In this document: piece after piece, positions 17,124 to 25,095 of the stretch
How the letters are laid out: each line of letters opens with the position of its first letter
Numbering within the stretch: the first letter of the stretch is position 1
Assembly: GCA_017994115.1 (NCBI GenBank)
Contig: JAGOLK010000012.1
Span: forward strand, 1-32,813
Source: Clostridia bacterium
Lineage (GTDB): Bacteria; Bacillota; Clostridia; Lutisporales; Lutisporaceae
Direction of reading: 5' to 3'
Length of the DNA stretch: 32,813 nucleotides
Position numbers and translations under genes: made by a program
Notes under the pieces: model-generated
What the model saw: only the letters and a program-made list of their open reading frames with translations
Told to the model about the DNA's origin: nothing
Database searches by the model: none

Positions 17124-18375
17124 TAAGCCTCTTTGCAAGGGAGCTGCCCCTGTTTATTTCATAATACAATTCCGCATTATGAGGGACAATCAATATCCCC
17201 AAATCTCCGATTCTGTTCCTGTAGTCCGAGTACTCGGCAGTAACCAATTTACCTCCGTACTTTTCAAACTCCACCCATATAAAAACAGGGCGGGTATCTA
17301 AAAATTCAGCCAGCTGTTTTCCGCTGAGCAGAGCCATTCCATTGATCCTTAATATTGTATCTCCGGGCACGATTCCCATTTCGCCCGCAATGGAATCCTT
17401 TTCGACATAAAGCACTCTTAGGCCTGTCTCTTTACATGTAAAATAAGGTTTGCCCCCTTCCTCCTCCTTTACCCCGTATTGAATGAGCATTTCATGGGCA
17501 ACAGGAGAGAATATTGCGGCTGCAAATGCAAAAAGCCTGAGCTTTGAAGCAATTACCGACAATATGATAAGCACCAGGCTGTAGCCTGCAAGCCTTAAGG
17601 CAGAATTCCTGCATTTTTGTTGAGGAGTTCTCGTTACGGCCAAATCCCCGTAGCCCAGAACTACAGGCACTACAAGGGGCAGATATGCCAGTCCGTGGCT
17701 GCTCCCCGCAGCGGAATGCTTCAGGAGGGGCCACCATCCGGGCATGTCAACAATATTCCCAAGGCTCACTCCGCCTGTTTCATTTCCGAGTATGACAGCA
17801 AAAGCCACCAGGGGAATAGGCCATATTCTGTTCATCATATAACCGCCGATGGTCTTTCCGTCCTTCCCCCTTAAAAATAAAGGGACGGAATAGCTGCTGC
17901 CGTCCATCCATATAAGAAGGCTTTCAACCAGGTGCAGTACGCCAATGAGTGCCATCAGGCCAGGGACATTTACCGACGGAAACCCGAACACCAGGCTCGT
18001 CAGAGCAATAATTCCTCCGGCATAGGAAAAGCACAGGTATCTGGGATTGATTGCAGAAAGCAGGATAGCAACCGCCCATATATAAGTAAGGCCTTCTATC
18101 AGGGAACCTCCTCCCGACCTGGTATAATCCTCTATGCTGATACCTACAAGCGTTACAATAAGGCTTCCTATAAGGCCTGCTGCCAATCCTACAATGAAAG
18201 AACCTGCTGCCTTGTAATGCAGTTCATATCTGCTGCCAAGCATCTTCACTTCAATATCCGAGTTCTTCCTGTAAACCAATATCACTATCAGCACAATGAA
18301 CCAGAAGAATTCATTCGTCAGAAAGCTGCCGAATTGTTCAAATATCAGCCCCATTATCTTAAGCACTGTAAACAT
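17080..18375 (-). CDS. MinJ-like polytopic membrane protein with C-terminal PDZ domain
   Basis: 431 residues. About eight hydrophobic segments cover residues 20-310, followed by a cytoplasmic or surface PDZ domain (about 315-390) with VEKDSIAGEMGIVPGDTIL-like PDZ spacing and INGMALLSGKQL. In Bacillus, MinJ bridges DivIVA and MinD and controls division-site placement. The assignment rests on architecture, length and position: it follows ctp by 15 bases, the order seen in Bacillus (minJ, ctpB, ftsX, ftsE). Sequence similarity is not strong enough by eye to be certain of the same function; a general PDZ membrane factor for the Ctp protease is the alternative. ATG 18375 has GGGGTG upstream. Confidence 0.75.
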   Translation of the reverse strand: MFTVLKIMGLIFEQFGSFLTNEFFWFIVLIVILVYRKNSDIEVKMLGSRYELHYKAAGSFIVGLAAGLIGSLIVTLVGISIEDYTRSGGGSLIEGLTYIWAVAILLSAINPRYLCFSYAGGIIALTSLVFGFPSVNVPGLMALIGVLHLVESLLIWMDGSSYSVPLFLRGKDGKTIGGYMMNRIWPIPLVAFAVILGNETGGVSLGNIVDMPGWWPLLKHSAAGSSHGLAYLPLVVPVVLGYGDLAVTRTPQQKCRNSALRLAGYSLVLIILSVIASKLRLFAFAAAIFSPVAHEMLIQYGVKEEEGGKPYFTCKETGLRVLYVEKDSIAGEMGIVPGDTILRINGMALLSGKQLAEFLDTRPVFIWVEFEKYGGKLVTAEYSDYRNRIGDLGILIVPHNAELYYEINRGSSLAKRLIKRFHSSRNRDIDM

Positions 18376-18390
18376 AAAGCACCCCGCAAA

Positions 18391-19593
18391 CTACTTTATT
18401 TGCTTAAGCAGTTCCGCTACAGCCCTTTCCAGCTGTACATCCTTCACATCCTCAGGGTTCTGCCCCTCTTCTGCCTCCAGGGCTTTAACCTCAATATCCG
18501 GCTGTATGCCTATCTTGTTTATGCTTATACCATTGGGTGTATAGTACTTCTGGGTCGTAAGCTTTATGCCGGAACCGTCTTTGAGCTGCTCAATGGATTG
18601 CACCAGTCCTTTGCCAAAGGTTTTCACACCGATAAGAAGCCCTGCTTTCCTGTCTTTTATGGCACCTGAAACTATTTCAGAGGCACTGGCACTACCTTCG
18701 TCTATCAACACTACAAAAGGCACCTCCAGTTTACCCTTGCCGGATTTGTAATCTTCCCGTTTCTTCGCCTTATCTTCGGTATATACTACAAGCCCCTCAT
18801 CCAGAAGCTCATCAGCTACATCAACGCACTGATTTATGAAACCTCCGGGGTTTTGTCTCAAATCCAATATCAAACCCTTCATATTTTGTGAAGTAAGCTC
18901 TTTCAAAGCTTTCTTAAACTCACTTCCGGTATCCTCATCAAACATGGTTATTCTTATATAACCTATATTATTCTCCATCATATTGCTTTTCACTGTCTTG
19001 AGAATAATTTCTTCCCTGATTATTTCGAATATCTTGGGTTCCCGAACATTATCCCTCATAACGGTCAATGTGACCTTAGTGCCTTTTTTGCCTTTCATAA
19101 GAGCAACTGCCTCTTCCAGATCAATGCCGACTATATCCTTATCGTCCACCTTAATAATTTTATCATTGGTTTTGAGCCCCGCTTTTTCTCCGGGAGTATC
19201 CTCTATGGGGGCCACAACCGTCACATAGCCGTCCTCGCTTCTGCTGACAATGACTCCGATACCTCCATAGGAGCCTTTGGTCGATTCATTGAAATTCTTG
19301 AATTCCTCCTTGGTCATATAAACAGAATAGGGGTCTCCCAAGGACTCAAACATGCCTTTTATTGCACCCTCTATAAGCTTATTGTCCTCTGCACCTTCCA
19401 CATAATTACTCTTGATATAATCTTTAAGTCCCATGAGCTTATCCATACTCTTAATCGCTTTATAATCCTCCTGAGCTATTACCACCTTGTTCCCCAGGCT
19501 GATAGCAATTGTGTTTGTAACGACAAAAGTGCCAAAGGCTGTGACTATTACCAGTATTATTGCCCAGAAAATTGCTGCCCTTTTATTTATCAT
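18391..19593 (-). CDS. ctpB: C-terminal processing protease, S41 family (CtpA/CtpB-like)
   Basis: 400 residues. One N-terminal membrane anchor (about 8-30) leads to an extracellular PDZ domain (about 95-175, with the GSYGGIGV carboxylate-binding loop) and the S41 protease domain. The catalytic Ser is in DEGSASASEI and the Lys in GVKTFGKG, so the Ser-Lys dyad is intact. A putative peptidoglycan-binding helix ends the chain. The ATG at 19593 is preferred over a GTG nine bases upstream because GAGGTG then lies six bases away. It is coupled to the MinJ-like gene. In Bacillus, CtpB cleaves SpoIVFA during sporulation; the substrate here is unknown. Confidence 0.93.
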   Translation of the reverse strand: MINKRAAIFWAIILVIVTAFGTFVVTNTIAISLGNKVVIAQEDYKAIKSMDKLMGLKDYIKSNYVEGAEDNKLIEGAIKGMFESLGDPYSVYMTKEEFKNFNESTKGSYGGIGVIVSRSEDGYVTVVAPIEDTPGEKAGLKTNDKIIKVDDKDIVGIDLEEAVALMKGKKGTKVTLTVMRDNVREPKIFEIIREEIILKTVKSNMMENNIGYIRITMFDEDTGSEFKKALKELTSQNMKGLILDLRQNPGGFINQCVDVADELLDEGLVVYTEDKAKKREDYKSGKGKLEVPFVVLIDEGSASASEIVSGAIKDRKAGLLIGVKTFGKGLVQSIEQLKDGSGIKLTTQKYYTPNGISINKIGIQPDIEVKALEAEEGQNPEDVKDVQLERAVAELLKQIK

Positions 19594-19690
19594 CAATTTC
19601 ACCTCATAAAAAAATCAGAATTCTTACCTCTTCTTATTATATTATTATCATCCTTCATATATTATCTCAATCATTAATTTGTACTTACTC

Positions 19691-20128
19691 TTAATCTTGC
19701 TCCTTTAATACCCTGCACTTGCTGCAGTAACCGTAGATTTCAAATTTGTGGCTTGTTGCCTTGAAGCCCATTGCACTCAACTGTTCCTCATCCAGGCCTG
19801 CGAATGGGCAAATATCCATCTCCCTGGTCTCTCCGCAGCCTTTGCATATTATATGGTGATGGTGGGTTGTTCCGCAAAGCTCATAATGGCTGATGCCGCT
19901 TTCATTATAAAGCTTGTTGATGATTTCAAGAGTACTCAGAAGCTCAAGGTTCCTATATATGGTGGAAAAGTTTATTCCCTTCAGCTTGCTCTTTACCAGC
20001 TCAAATATCTTTTGAGCAGTATGATGCCCGGGGTTTTCATTAAAAACCTCAATAATGAACCTTCTCTGCTCCGTAAGCTTATAGCCCTTCTCCTTCAATT
20101 CGGTTTCCAGTTTTTCAATATCCTTCAT
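19691..20128 (-). CDS. zur: Fur-family metalloregulator, probably Zur
   Basis: 145 residues, normal for Fur proteins. A winged helix covers about 10-85 (TEQRRFIIEVF; FSTIYRNLELL is the recognition helix), then a dimerisation domain with the metal ligands HHHHIICKGC and CSKC forming the structural zinc site. It is the last gene of the znuA-znuC-znuB operon, which favours zinc as its co-repressor over iron or peroxide. The 7-1-7 operator at the head of the operon (22700-22714) is its likely target, giving autoregulation. Assignment as Zur rather than Fur or PerR is by context. Confidence 0.87.
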   Translation of the reverse strand: MKDIEKLETELKEKGYKLTEQRRFIIEVFNENPGHHTAQKIFELVKSKLKGINFSTIYRNLELLSTLEIINKLYNESGISHYELCGTTHHHHIICKGCGETREMDICPFAGLDEEQLSAMGFKATSHKFEIYGYCSKCRVLKEQD

Positions 20129-20158
20129 TTTTGCACTTCCTTGGTCAGCTCTGCAGAA

Positions 20159-20968
20159 TCACTGCATCCTGAATATTCTCTTTACAATTATTATAGCAAT
20201 AAGTATGAATACTGAGGTCAGTACAATGGAACCTCCCGGCGCCAGGTCGAACCAATAGGATGAAAAAAGCCCGATAACTACAGAAATCAATGCAAAGAGC
20301 ACTGACAAAAAAATCGTATTCTTAAAGCTTTTTGATACCAATAAACTGCAGGCTACCGGGACTACCATCAGAGAGGATACCATCATCATGCCGACAACCC
20401 TCATGGAGACAACAATAGTCATAGCCGTCAAAACCGTAAAATACATATTAAGGCTGGATACCGGCATTCCCGCCAATTCTGCACCCTCCTCATCAAAGGC
20501 CATGTAGAAGAATTCCTTGTAGAAAAGCCCTACCGATACCAGTATGATTATACTTAAGCCCAAAATTATGTATATATCAAGTGCATTCACTGCTATTATG
20601 CTTCCGAACAGATAACTCATAAGATCCGCATTAAAGGAATTGGCAAGGCTTATAAGTACAACAGCCAGTCCTATACTTGCCGATAACACAATGGATATCG
20701 AAAGCTCCGCATATTGCGGAAAGTGCTTCCTCAATTTTTCAATTCCTATTGCAGCAGCTAAAGAAAAAATCAGTGCACCCCATAAGGGATAAAGCCCTCC
20801 AAGCATGCCGGCGGCAATCCCCGCCAAGGAAGCATGGGAGAGGGTGTCACCAATCATGGACAATCTTCTCATTACAACAAAAGTACCTATAAGGGGGCAA
20901 ATCACAGCCACCAGCAGTCCTGCTGCAAGAGCCCTCTGCATGAATTCATAATTGAATAATTCAAACAT
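20159..20968 (-). CDS. znuB: Zinc/manganese ABC importer permease
   Basis: 269 residues with about eight hydrophobic segments, typical of ABC-3 family metal permeases. The family stretch RRLSMIGDTLSHASLAGIA lies at about 34-52. It should form the membrane channel for the metal delivered by the binding lipoprotein and be driven by the ATPase encoded 23 bases upstream. ATG 20968 has GGAGGAG eight bases before it. The fur-like gene follows 30 bases later. Confidence 0.93.
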   Translation of the reverse strand: MFELFNYEFMQRALAAGLLVAVICPLIGTFVVMRRLSMIGDTLSHASLAGIAAGMLGGLYPLWGALIFSLAAAIGIEKLRKHFPQYAELSISIVLSASIGLAVVLISLANSFNADLMSYLFGSIIAVNALDIYIILGLSIIILVSVGLFYKEFFYMAFDEEGAELAGMPVSSLNMYFTVLTAMTIVVSMRVVGMMMVSSLMVVPVACSLLVSKSFKNTIFLSVLFALISVVIGLFSSYWFDLAPGGSIVLTSVFILIAIIIVKRIFRMQ

Positions 20969-20991
20969 AAGTTATACTCCTCCATCATTAT

Positions 20992-21744
20992 CTAGTGCCT
21001 GTGTATTATCGGCGAACTATCGCGCTGTCCGTATGCTTCCTTGAATATATCCGAAGCCTGGCTCACGGCACAGTCATGTTCGTAAAGCTTTCCGCCGGAT
21101 AAGCACAATACCCTGTTTACCCTGTTGTCTATGGCACCGATATCATGAGTTACCATTACCAGTGTGATGCCCTTTTCCCTGTTCAGGGATCCCATCAATT
21201 CATAAAAGCTTTCTTCAGACTTCTGATCAATACCTACCGTCGGCTCATCCATAAATATCACCCGGGGAGCGCTGACCAGGGCTTTGGCAATGAATACCCT
21301 CTGCTGCTGCCCCCCTGAAAGCCTTCCGACCATGCTTTTCTTTTGCTCCAGCATACCAACAGTCTGAAGCGCCTCATCAACCTTTTCCCAATGAGTCTTT
21401 TTTATGCGTCCTGCCAAGCCTACAATGGGATATAGGTTAGCCAAAACCACCTCTTCCACTGTTGCAGGGAAGCCCTGGTTGAAGGAAGTGGCTTTCTGCG
21501 GTATGTATCCTATCTTGCCCCATTGATTGAATTTTTCAATATCGGTATCAAAAACCCTGACAGTACCTTCCTGAGGTTTTATCAAACCGAGAAAGATCCT
21601 GAGCATCGTACTTTTGCCCGAGCCATTCGGCCCTACAATCCCTATGAAATCTCCGTCATTAATGCTTGTGCTGACATTATCCAGCACCTTGACTTTACCG
21701 TATCCGAAGGTTATGTTTTCAACTCTTATTATTTCTGCTCCCAT
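20992..21744 (-). CDS. znuC: Zinc/manganese ABC importer ATPase
   Basis: 250 residues. Walker A is GPNGSGKST, the Q-loop is in IGYIPQKATSF, the signature is LSGGQQQRV, Walker B is VIFMDEP and the switch His is in VMVTHDIGAI. This is the standard ZnuC/AdcC/MntB layout. Its ATG directly abuts the stop of the binding-lipoprotein gene, with the ribosome site GGGTGAT inside that gene, so translation is coupled. A His-containing C-terminus (ending SPIIHRH) is a small oddity that might bind metal. Confidence 0.94.
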   Translation of the reverse strand: MGAEIIRVENITFGYGKVKVLDNVSTSINDGDFIGIVGPNGSGKSTMLRIFLGLIKPQEGTVRVFDTDIEKFNQWGKIGYIPQKATSFNQGFPATVEEVVLANLYPIVGLAGRIKKTHWEKVDEALQTVGMLEQKKSMVGRLSGGQQQRVFIAKALVSAPRVIFMDEPTVGIDQKSEESFYELMGSLNREKGITLVMVTHDIGAIDNRVNRVLCLSGGKLYEHDCAVSQASDIFKEAYGQRDSSPIIHRH

Positions 21745-22683
21745 TTAATCACCCAACGCCTTTTTCAAGTTTTCAAGATTTTCATACATTACAGTTATAT
21801 AATCCTTCCCGGACTTTATATCCTCTTCACTGAGGCCTGCCGCATCATTAAGCACCAGAACTCCTGCTCCAACTTCACTTGCCAGGGTCTCAGAGAGCTT
21901 TGGGCTTGTAAGCTTCTCAAAAAAAACATATTTTACTTTCTTCTCCCTGCATTTTCTGACAAGCTCAGCCATCTTTGACGGACTTGGTTCCTCCTGAGGA
22001 TTGATTCCTCTTATTGCAATCTGCTCCAATAAAAAATCATTTGCAAAGTAACCAAAGGACTCATGGGATACAACGATTATATTACTTTTGAAATGCTTTG
22101 AAGCATCCCATATATCTTTGCCCAAATCGGAAAGCCTTGAATCCAGTTCCATCTTCCTTTTTCCATAGTACTCCGAATTCTCAGGATCAATTTCCAAAAG
22201 CGCCTCATAAACATTCTGGGCCTGCTGCCTGAATCTTATGGGACTTACCCATATATGGGGATCATAGATTCCATGCTCATGGCTTTCCCCGGCCTCCTCC
22301 TCTTCACCGTGCTCCGAAGACTTCAGAAGCTCTATGCCCTGACTGGTATCAACTATTCTCGTTCTTTTTTCGTTAATGTTGGGCAGTATTTTATCTAACC
22401 ACGGTTCCATGCCTGCCCCGTTATATATCAGCATGTCAGCCTTGCTGATCTCCGCTGCCGTCTTTGGAGCAGGCTCCCAGTCATGAGGTTCCGCTCCCGC
22501 AGGTACCATAGTTATGACCTCCGCCTTGTCTCCTGCTATTTCACTTGCAAGAAAATACATGGGGTAAAAGCTGACATATATTTTCAATCTTTGGTCAGCC
22601 GGCTCCTTTCCGGCTTCCGTACAACCTGACAGCGCCGTGGCTGACAATAGTAAAATAATTACTGCAGTCATTGCCTTTTTCAT
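21745..22683 (-). CDS. znuA: Zinc-binding lipoprotein of the ABC importer
   Basis: 312 residues. A signal peptide ends in the lipobox LSGC with Cys21 lipidated. The cluster A-I fold carries metal-ligand His in AEPHDWEP, DPHIWVSP and SHESFGYF, and a Glu/His-rich loop (about residues 124-140, HGEEEEAGESHEHG) typical of zinc-specific ZnuA/AdcA proteins. The ATG at 22683 is chosen because AAGGAG lies eight bases upstream and the signal peptide begins there; an earlier in-frame start would run through the operator. It is the first gene of the operon, behind a strong promoter and Fur-type operator. Confidence 0.94.
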   Translation of the reverse strand: MKKAMTAVIILLLSATALSGCTEAGKEPADQRLKIYVSFYPMYFLASEIAGDKAEVITMVPAGAEPHDWEPAPKTAAEISKADMLIYNGAGMEPWLDKILPNINEKRTRIVDTSQGIELLKSSEHGEEEEAGESHEHGIYDPHIWVSPIRFRQQAQNVYEALLEIDPENSEYYGKRKMELDSRLSDLGKDIWDASKHFKSNIIVVSHESFGYFANDFLLEQIAIRGINPQEEPSPSKMAELVRKCREKKVKYVFFEKLTSPKLSETLASEVGAGVLVLNDAAGLSEEDIKSGKDYITVMYENLENLKKALGD

Positions 22684-22699
22684 TGCCTCTGCTCCTTTT

Positions 22700-22714
22700 T
22701 GCAAATCATTTGCA
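22700..22714. promoter_or_regulatory. Fur-family 7-1-7 operator (probable Zur box)
   Basis: TGCAAATCATTTGCA is a perfect 7-1-7 inverted repeat, the classical layout of Fur, Zur and PerR sites. It lies immediately downstream of the znuA -10, over the likely transcription start, where bound repressor would block RNA polymerase. The sequence differs from the B. subtilis Zur core (TCGTAATnATTACGA), so specificity is inferred from the operon. Confidence 0.82.
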
Positions 22715-22719
22715 TTTAC

Positions 22720-22748
22720 ATTGTATAATATGCCCAAGGCTGTGTCAA
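22720..22748 (-). promoter_or_regulatory. Promoter of the znuACB-fur operon
   Basis: On the minus strand TTGACA (22743-22748, perfect -35) is followed after exactly 17 bases by TACAAT (22720-22725, five of six for -10). The Fur-type operator lies just downstream. This is a housekeeping sigma-A type promoter. Confidence 0.87.
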
Positions 22749-22764
22749 TTATGCTGTCTCAAAC

Positions 22765-22793
22765 TTGAATTTTCCTCAAACAGGAAGTATAAT
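22765..22793 (+). promoter_or_regulatory. Promoter of the PAS-AraC block
   Basis: TTGAAT (22765-22770), 17-base spacer, TATAAT (22788-22793). The spacer itself holds a 5-5-5 inverted repeat, TTCCTCAAACAGGAA (22772-22786), a candidate operator placed where a bound protein would cover the promoter. It diverges from the znuA promoter; the two -35 boxes are only 16 bases apart. The leader to the first start codon is about 100 bases with no gene or clear structure. Confidence 0.82.
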
Positions 22794-22902
22794 TAAGAAA
22801 GGTATAAAGAGGCTACAAAGAAGAACGCAATATATGACTGCCCCCCATATCAGAAAATCCTGAAAACGGCATGTATTAAAATGTGATAAAGGATGAAATA
22901 AT

Positions 22903-23673
22903 ATGGAATACAGGCAAAATAACATTATCGAATCATTTCAATCGTTCTTTGGAAAGGAAGAACTGCTTGCGAAAGTAATTGAGTTCTTCCCCTATCCCAT
23001 TCAGGTTTATGCTCCGGATGGAACATCGGTGCTTGTAAATAAGGCCATGCTGGCCGAATTTCATAATGTCAGCCCTGACATGGTTGTGGGAAAATACAAT
23101 ATATTCAAAGATCCTTACATTATTGCCTCAGGCCAGCTTCATGCGGTAAAACGGGCTTTCCAGGGAGAAACCGTCTTTTTCCCGGATGTCAGAGTACCTT
23201 TGGAAGATATTACAGAACGATACGGTATAAAGGATTTAGATGTGGAGGCTGTATATCAGGACATTACGGTTTTCCCCATTTTGGATGACATGAACCGGGT
23301 GTTATTTGTTGTGGCATTTATGATTAACAGGAGGGTTTATCGCGGCAAGGATGAAATTGAAAAGGCGAAAGAATACTTGGAAAACCACTGGATGGATAAG
23401 TTTAACGCAAGTGAAACGGCAAAGGCGGCATGCCTCAGCAAGGCACATTTCACAAAGCTGTTCAAGAAGCATACAGGCGTAACCCCCCATGAGTACTATA
23501 TCAATTATAAAATCAGCAAGCTGAAGGATAAGCTGCTGGATACCAACCTTTCCATAGCTCAGGCCTTTGCTGCCTGCAATATGGACTATAACGGCCATTC
23601 CGCAAGATTGTTCAAAGAAAAGGTCGGCGTTTCCCCTTCCGATTATCGAAAAATCTCAGATGGAAAGAAATGA
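22903..23673 (+). CDS. PAS-AraC transcriptional regulator, copy 1
   Basis: 256 residues. The N-terminal half (about 18-145) looks like a PAS-type sensor fold, starting EFFPYPIQVYAPDGTS and continuing NKAMLAEF. The C-terminal half (about 150-250) is an AraC double helix-turn-helix (LSKAHFTKLFKKHTGVTP and HSARLFKEKVGVSPSDYR). There is no receiver domain, so control is probably by ligand or redox binding to the PAS part. A strong promoter lies upstream, and the stop is 10 bases before the second copy. The DNA-binding half is nearly identical to copy 2 while the sensor half is not. Targets are unknown; the SLH gene downstream is one candidate. Confidence 0.86.
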   Translation: MEYRQNNIIESFQSFFGKEELLAKVIEFFPYPIQVYAPDGTSVLVNKAMLAEFHNVSPDMVVGKYNIFKDPYIIASGQLHAVKRAFQGETVFFPDVRVPLEDITERYGIKDLDVEAVYQDITVFPILDDMNRVLFVVAFMINRRVYRGKDEIEKAKEYLENHWMDKFNASETAKAACLSKAHFTKLFKKHTGVTPHEYYINYKISKLKDKLLDTNLSIAQAFAACNMDYNGHSARLFKEKVGVSPSDYRKISDGKK

Positions 23674-23683
23674 GGGTAAACCC

Positions 23684-24457
23684 ATGAAAGGTCAGATTGA
23701 TGATGCACAATGGAGTTTTGCTGAATCACTGCAGTCGCTTTCTGAGAAACAAGAACTGCTTGCAAAAGTGATCGAGTTCTTTCCCTATCCCATTCAGATT
23801 TTCTCTCCCGACGGTACGGCAAGGATGATTAATAAAGCGGCGCTGGAGATGATAGGCATAAGAAGCATAGAATGTCATGTTGGCAAATACAATGTTTTTA
23901 AGGACCCTATCGTGCATGAGCTTGGCTTTATGGATCAGGTCAGGCAGGTATTGACGGGCAAAACCGTATACCTTAGCAATTTTAATGCGCCTTATAAGGA
24001 TATGATCAAGTATTTTAATGTGAAAGACAGGGATATCCAGACCATAAGCTCAGACATTACTTGTTTTCCCTTGTTGAACGCTGATGGTGCTGTAGAATGC
24101 TTTGCCGCCGTTTTTATCTTTAAAAACATATACAAGGGGAAAGAAGAAATCGGACGAGGCAGACAATATATAGAGGCCCATTGGCAGGAGCCGTTTAACG
24201 CCGACGAAACGGCAAAGGCGGCATGCCTCAGCAAGGCACATTTCACAAAGCTGTTCAAAAAGCATACAGGTGTGACCCCCTATGAATACTATATCAACTA
24301 TAAAATCAGCAAGCTGAAGGAAAAGCTGCTGGATACCAACCTTTCAATCGCCCAGGCCTTTGCTGCCTGCAACATGGATTATAACGGCCATTCCGCAAGA
24401 TTGTTCAAAAAAAAGGTCGGCATTTCCCCGTCTGAATATAGGAAAATGTCGGAGTAA
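23684..24457 (+). CDS. PAS-AraC transcriptional regulator, copy 2
   Basis: 257 residues with the same PAS-AraC layout as the gene before it. The sensor part begins EFFPYPIQIFSPDGTA and diverges in the middle from copy 1. The DNA-binding part matches copy 1 almost residue for residue, including the run LSKAHFTKLFKKHTGVTP. The ATG at 23684 has GAGGG seven bases upstream; open frame upstream of it only overlaps copy 1. A terminator follows at 24486. The pair probably bind the same DNA motif but answer different signals, as homodimers or possibly as a heterodimer (inference). Confidence 0.86.
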   Translation: MKGQIDDAQWSFAESLQSLSEKQELLAKVIEFFPYPIQIFSPDGTARMINKAALEMIGIRSIECHVGKYNVFKDPIVHELGFMDQVRQVLTGKTVYLSNFNAPYKDMIKYFNVKDRDIQTISSDITCFPLLNADGAVECFAAVFIFKNIYKGKEEIGRGRQYIEAHWQEPFNADETAKAACLSKAHFTKLFKKHTGVTPYEYYINYKISKLKEKLLDTNLSIAQAFAACNMDYNGHSARLFKKKVGISPSEYRKMSE

Positions 24458-24485
24458 AATTAGATATCATAAAATTAATAACGAG

Positions 24486-24527
24486 GAAGCCCGGTTTTGG
24501 TTCAGTACGAAAACCCGGCTTCTTTTT
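24486..24527 (+). terminator. Terminator after the PAS-AraC pair
   Basis: GAAGCCCGGTTTT (24486-24498) pairs with AAAACCCGGCTTC (24510-24522) with one mismatch, followed by TTTTTC. The loop sequence TCAGTACGAAAA is exactly complementary to 24543-24554, which could compete with the stem if transcription passes through. Confidence 0.85.
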
Positions 24528-24653
24528 CATTCAAAATAACATTTTTCGTACTGATTATAAGCATATTTTACCTATATTCACAGCTTACAGATTAATAAAA
24601 TATTGATAGCAGCCACAAAAACGCCAGCAGTCCGGATAGAAAGGAGCATTCTT

Positions 24654-25049
24654 ATGGGTAATGAAACGAATGAACTGCTGCCTGGGGAACTGTTTCCTCA
24701 AATCATCGATTTTTTACCTTATCCCATTGCCATATTTACTCCGCAATATACATTGGTTATGATTAACAAGGCATTTGCGAAGGCAGTAAAAATGCGGTTT
24801 ATTAATGCGGAAAAAGGAACCGTACGCATCCTTCAGTACAAGATTGATGATACGCGGCTGGCTGAAGCCGTCAAACGTGTCTTTGCGGGAGACACCTTCT
24901 TCTTAGAGGACTTAAAGAACCCGTTTTCCATGTTTTCAGGAATTACACGGCAAAGCGCACCGCAGCCTGACAGTTTCAATAAGGCTGTTATTTTTCCTAT
25001 AGCCGGTGATGCAGAAATCACCTATGGCGTAATTGTTTTTATGCCGTGA
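24654..25049 (+). CDS. Stand-alone PAS-like protein related to the PAS-AraC sensors
   Basis: 131 residues. The start (FPQIIDFLPYPIAIFTPQYT, then VMINKAF) aligns with the sensor halves of the two PAS-AraC proteins upstream, and the chain stops where their DNA-binding domain would begin. The ATG has AAAGGAG seven bases upstream. There is no membrane segment or signal peptide. It is either a shortened third paralogue or a dedicated sensor or anti-regulator that could dimerise with the other two. It precedes the SLH gene by 46 bases, so they are probably co-transcribed from the 196-base gap after the terminator, in which I see no clear promoter. Confidence 0.72.
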   Translation: MGNETNELLPGELFPQIIDFLPYPIAIFTPQYTLVMINKAFAKAVKMRFINAEKGTVRILQYKIDDTRLAEAVKRVFAGDTFFLEDLKNPFSMFSGITRQSAPQPDSFNKAVIFPIAGDAEITYGVIVFMP

Positions 25050-25095
25050 AGGAGTGAATAACAAAATAAAAAATTTTTATAGGAGGTTAAGATCA

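Noticed and set aside
17932-18669. Open frame of 245 codons on the plus strand
   Set aside because: It lies wholly opposite the MinJ-like and ctp genes, which have clear family motifs, ribosome sites and order. The predicted chain is rich in Tyr, His, Gln and Cys and resembles no family.
22794-22902. Possible riboswitch in the leader of the PAS-AraC block
   Set aside because: About 100 bases only, and I could not find a convincing stem pattern or known conserved motif.
23567-23683. N-terminal extension of PAS-AraC copy 2
   Set aside because: It overlaps the end of copy 1 out of frame; the ATG at 23684 gives a start matching copy 1 and has GAGGG upstream.
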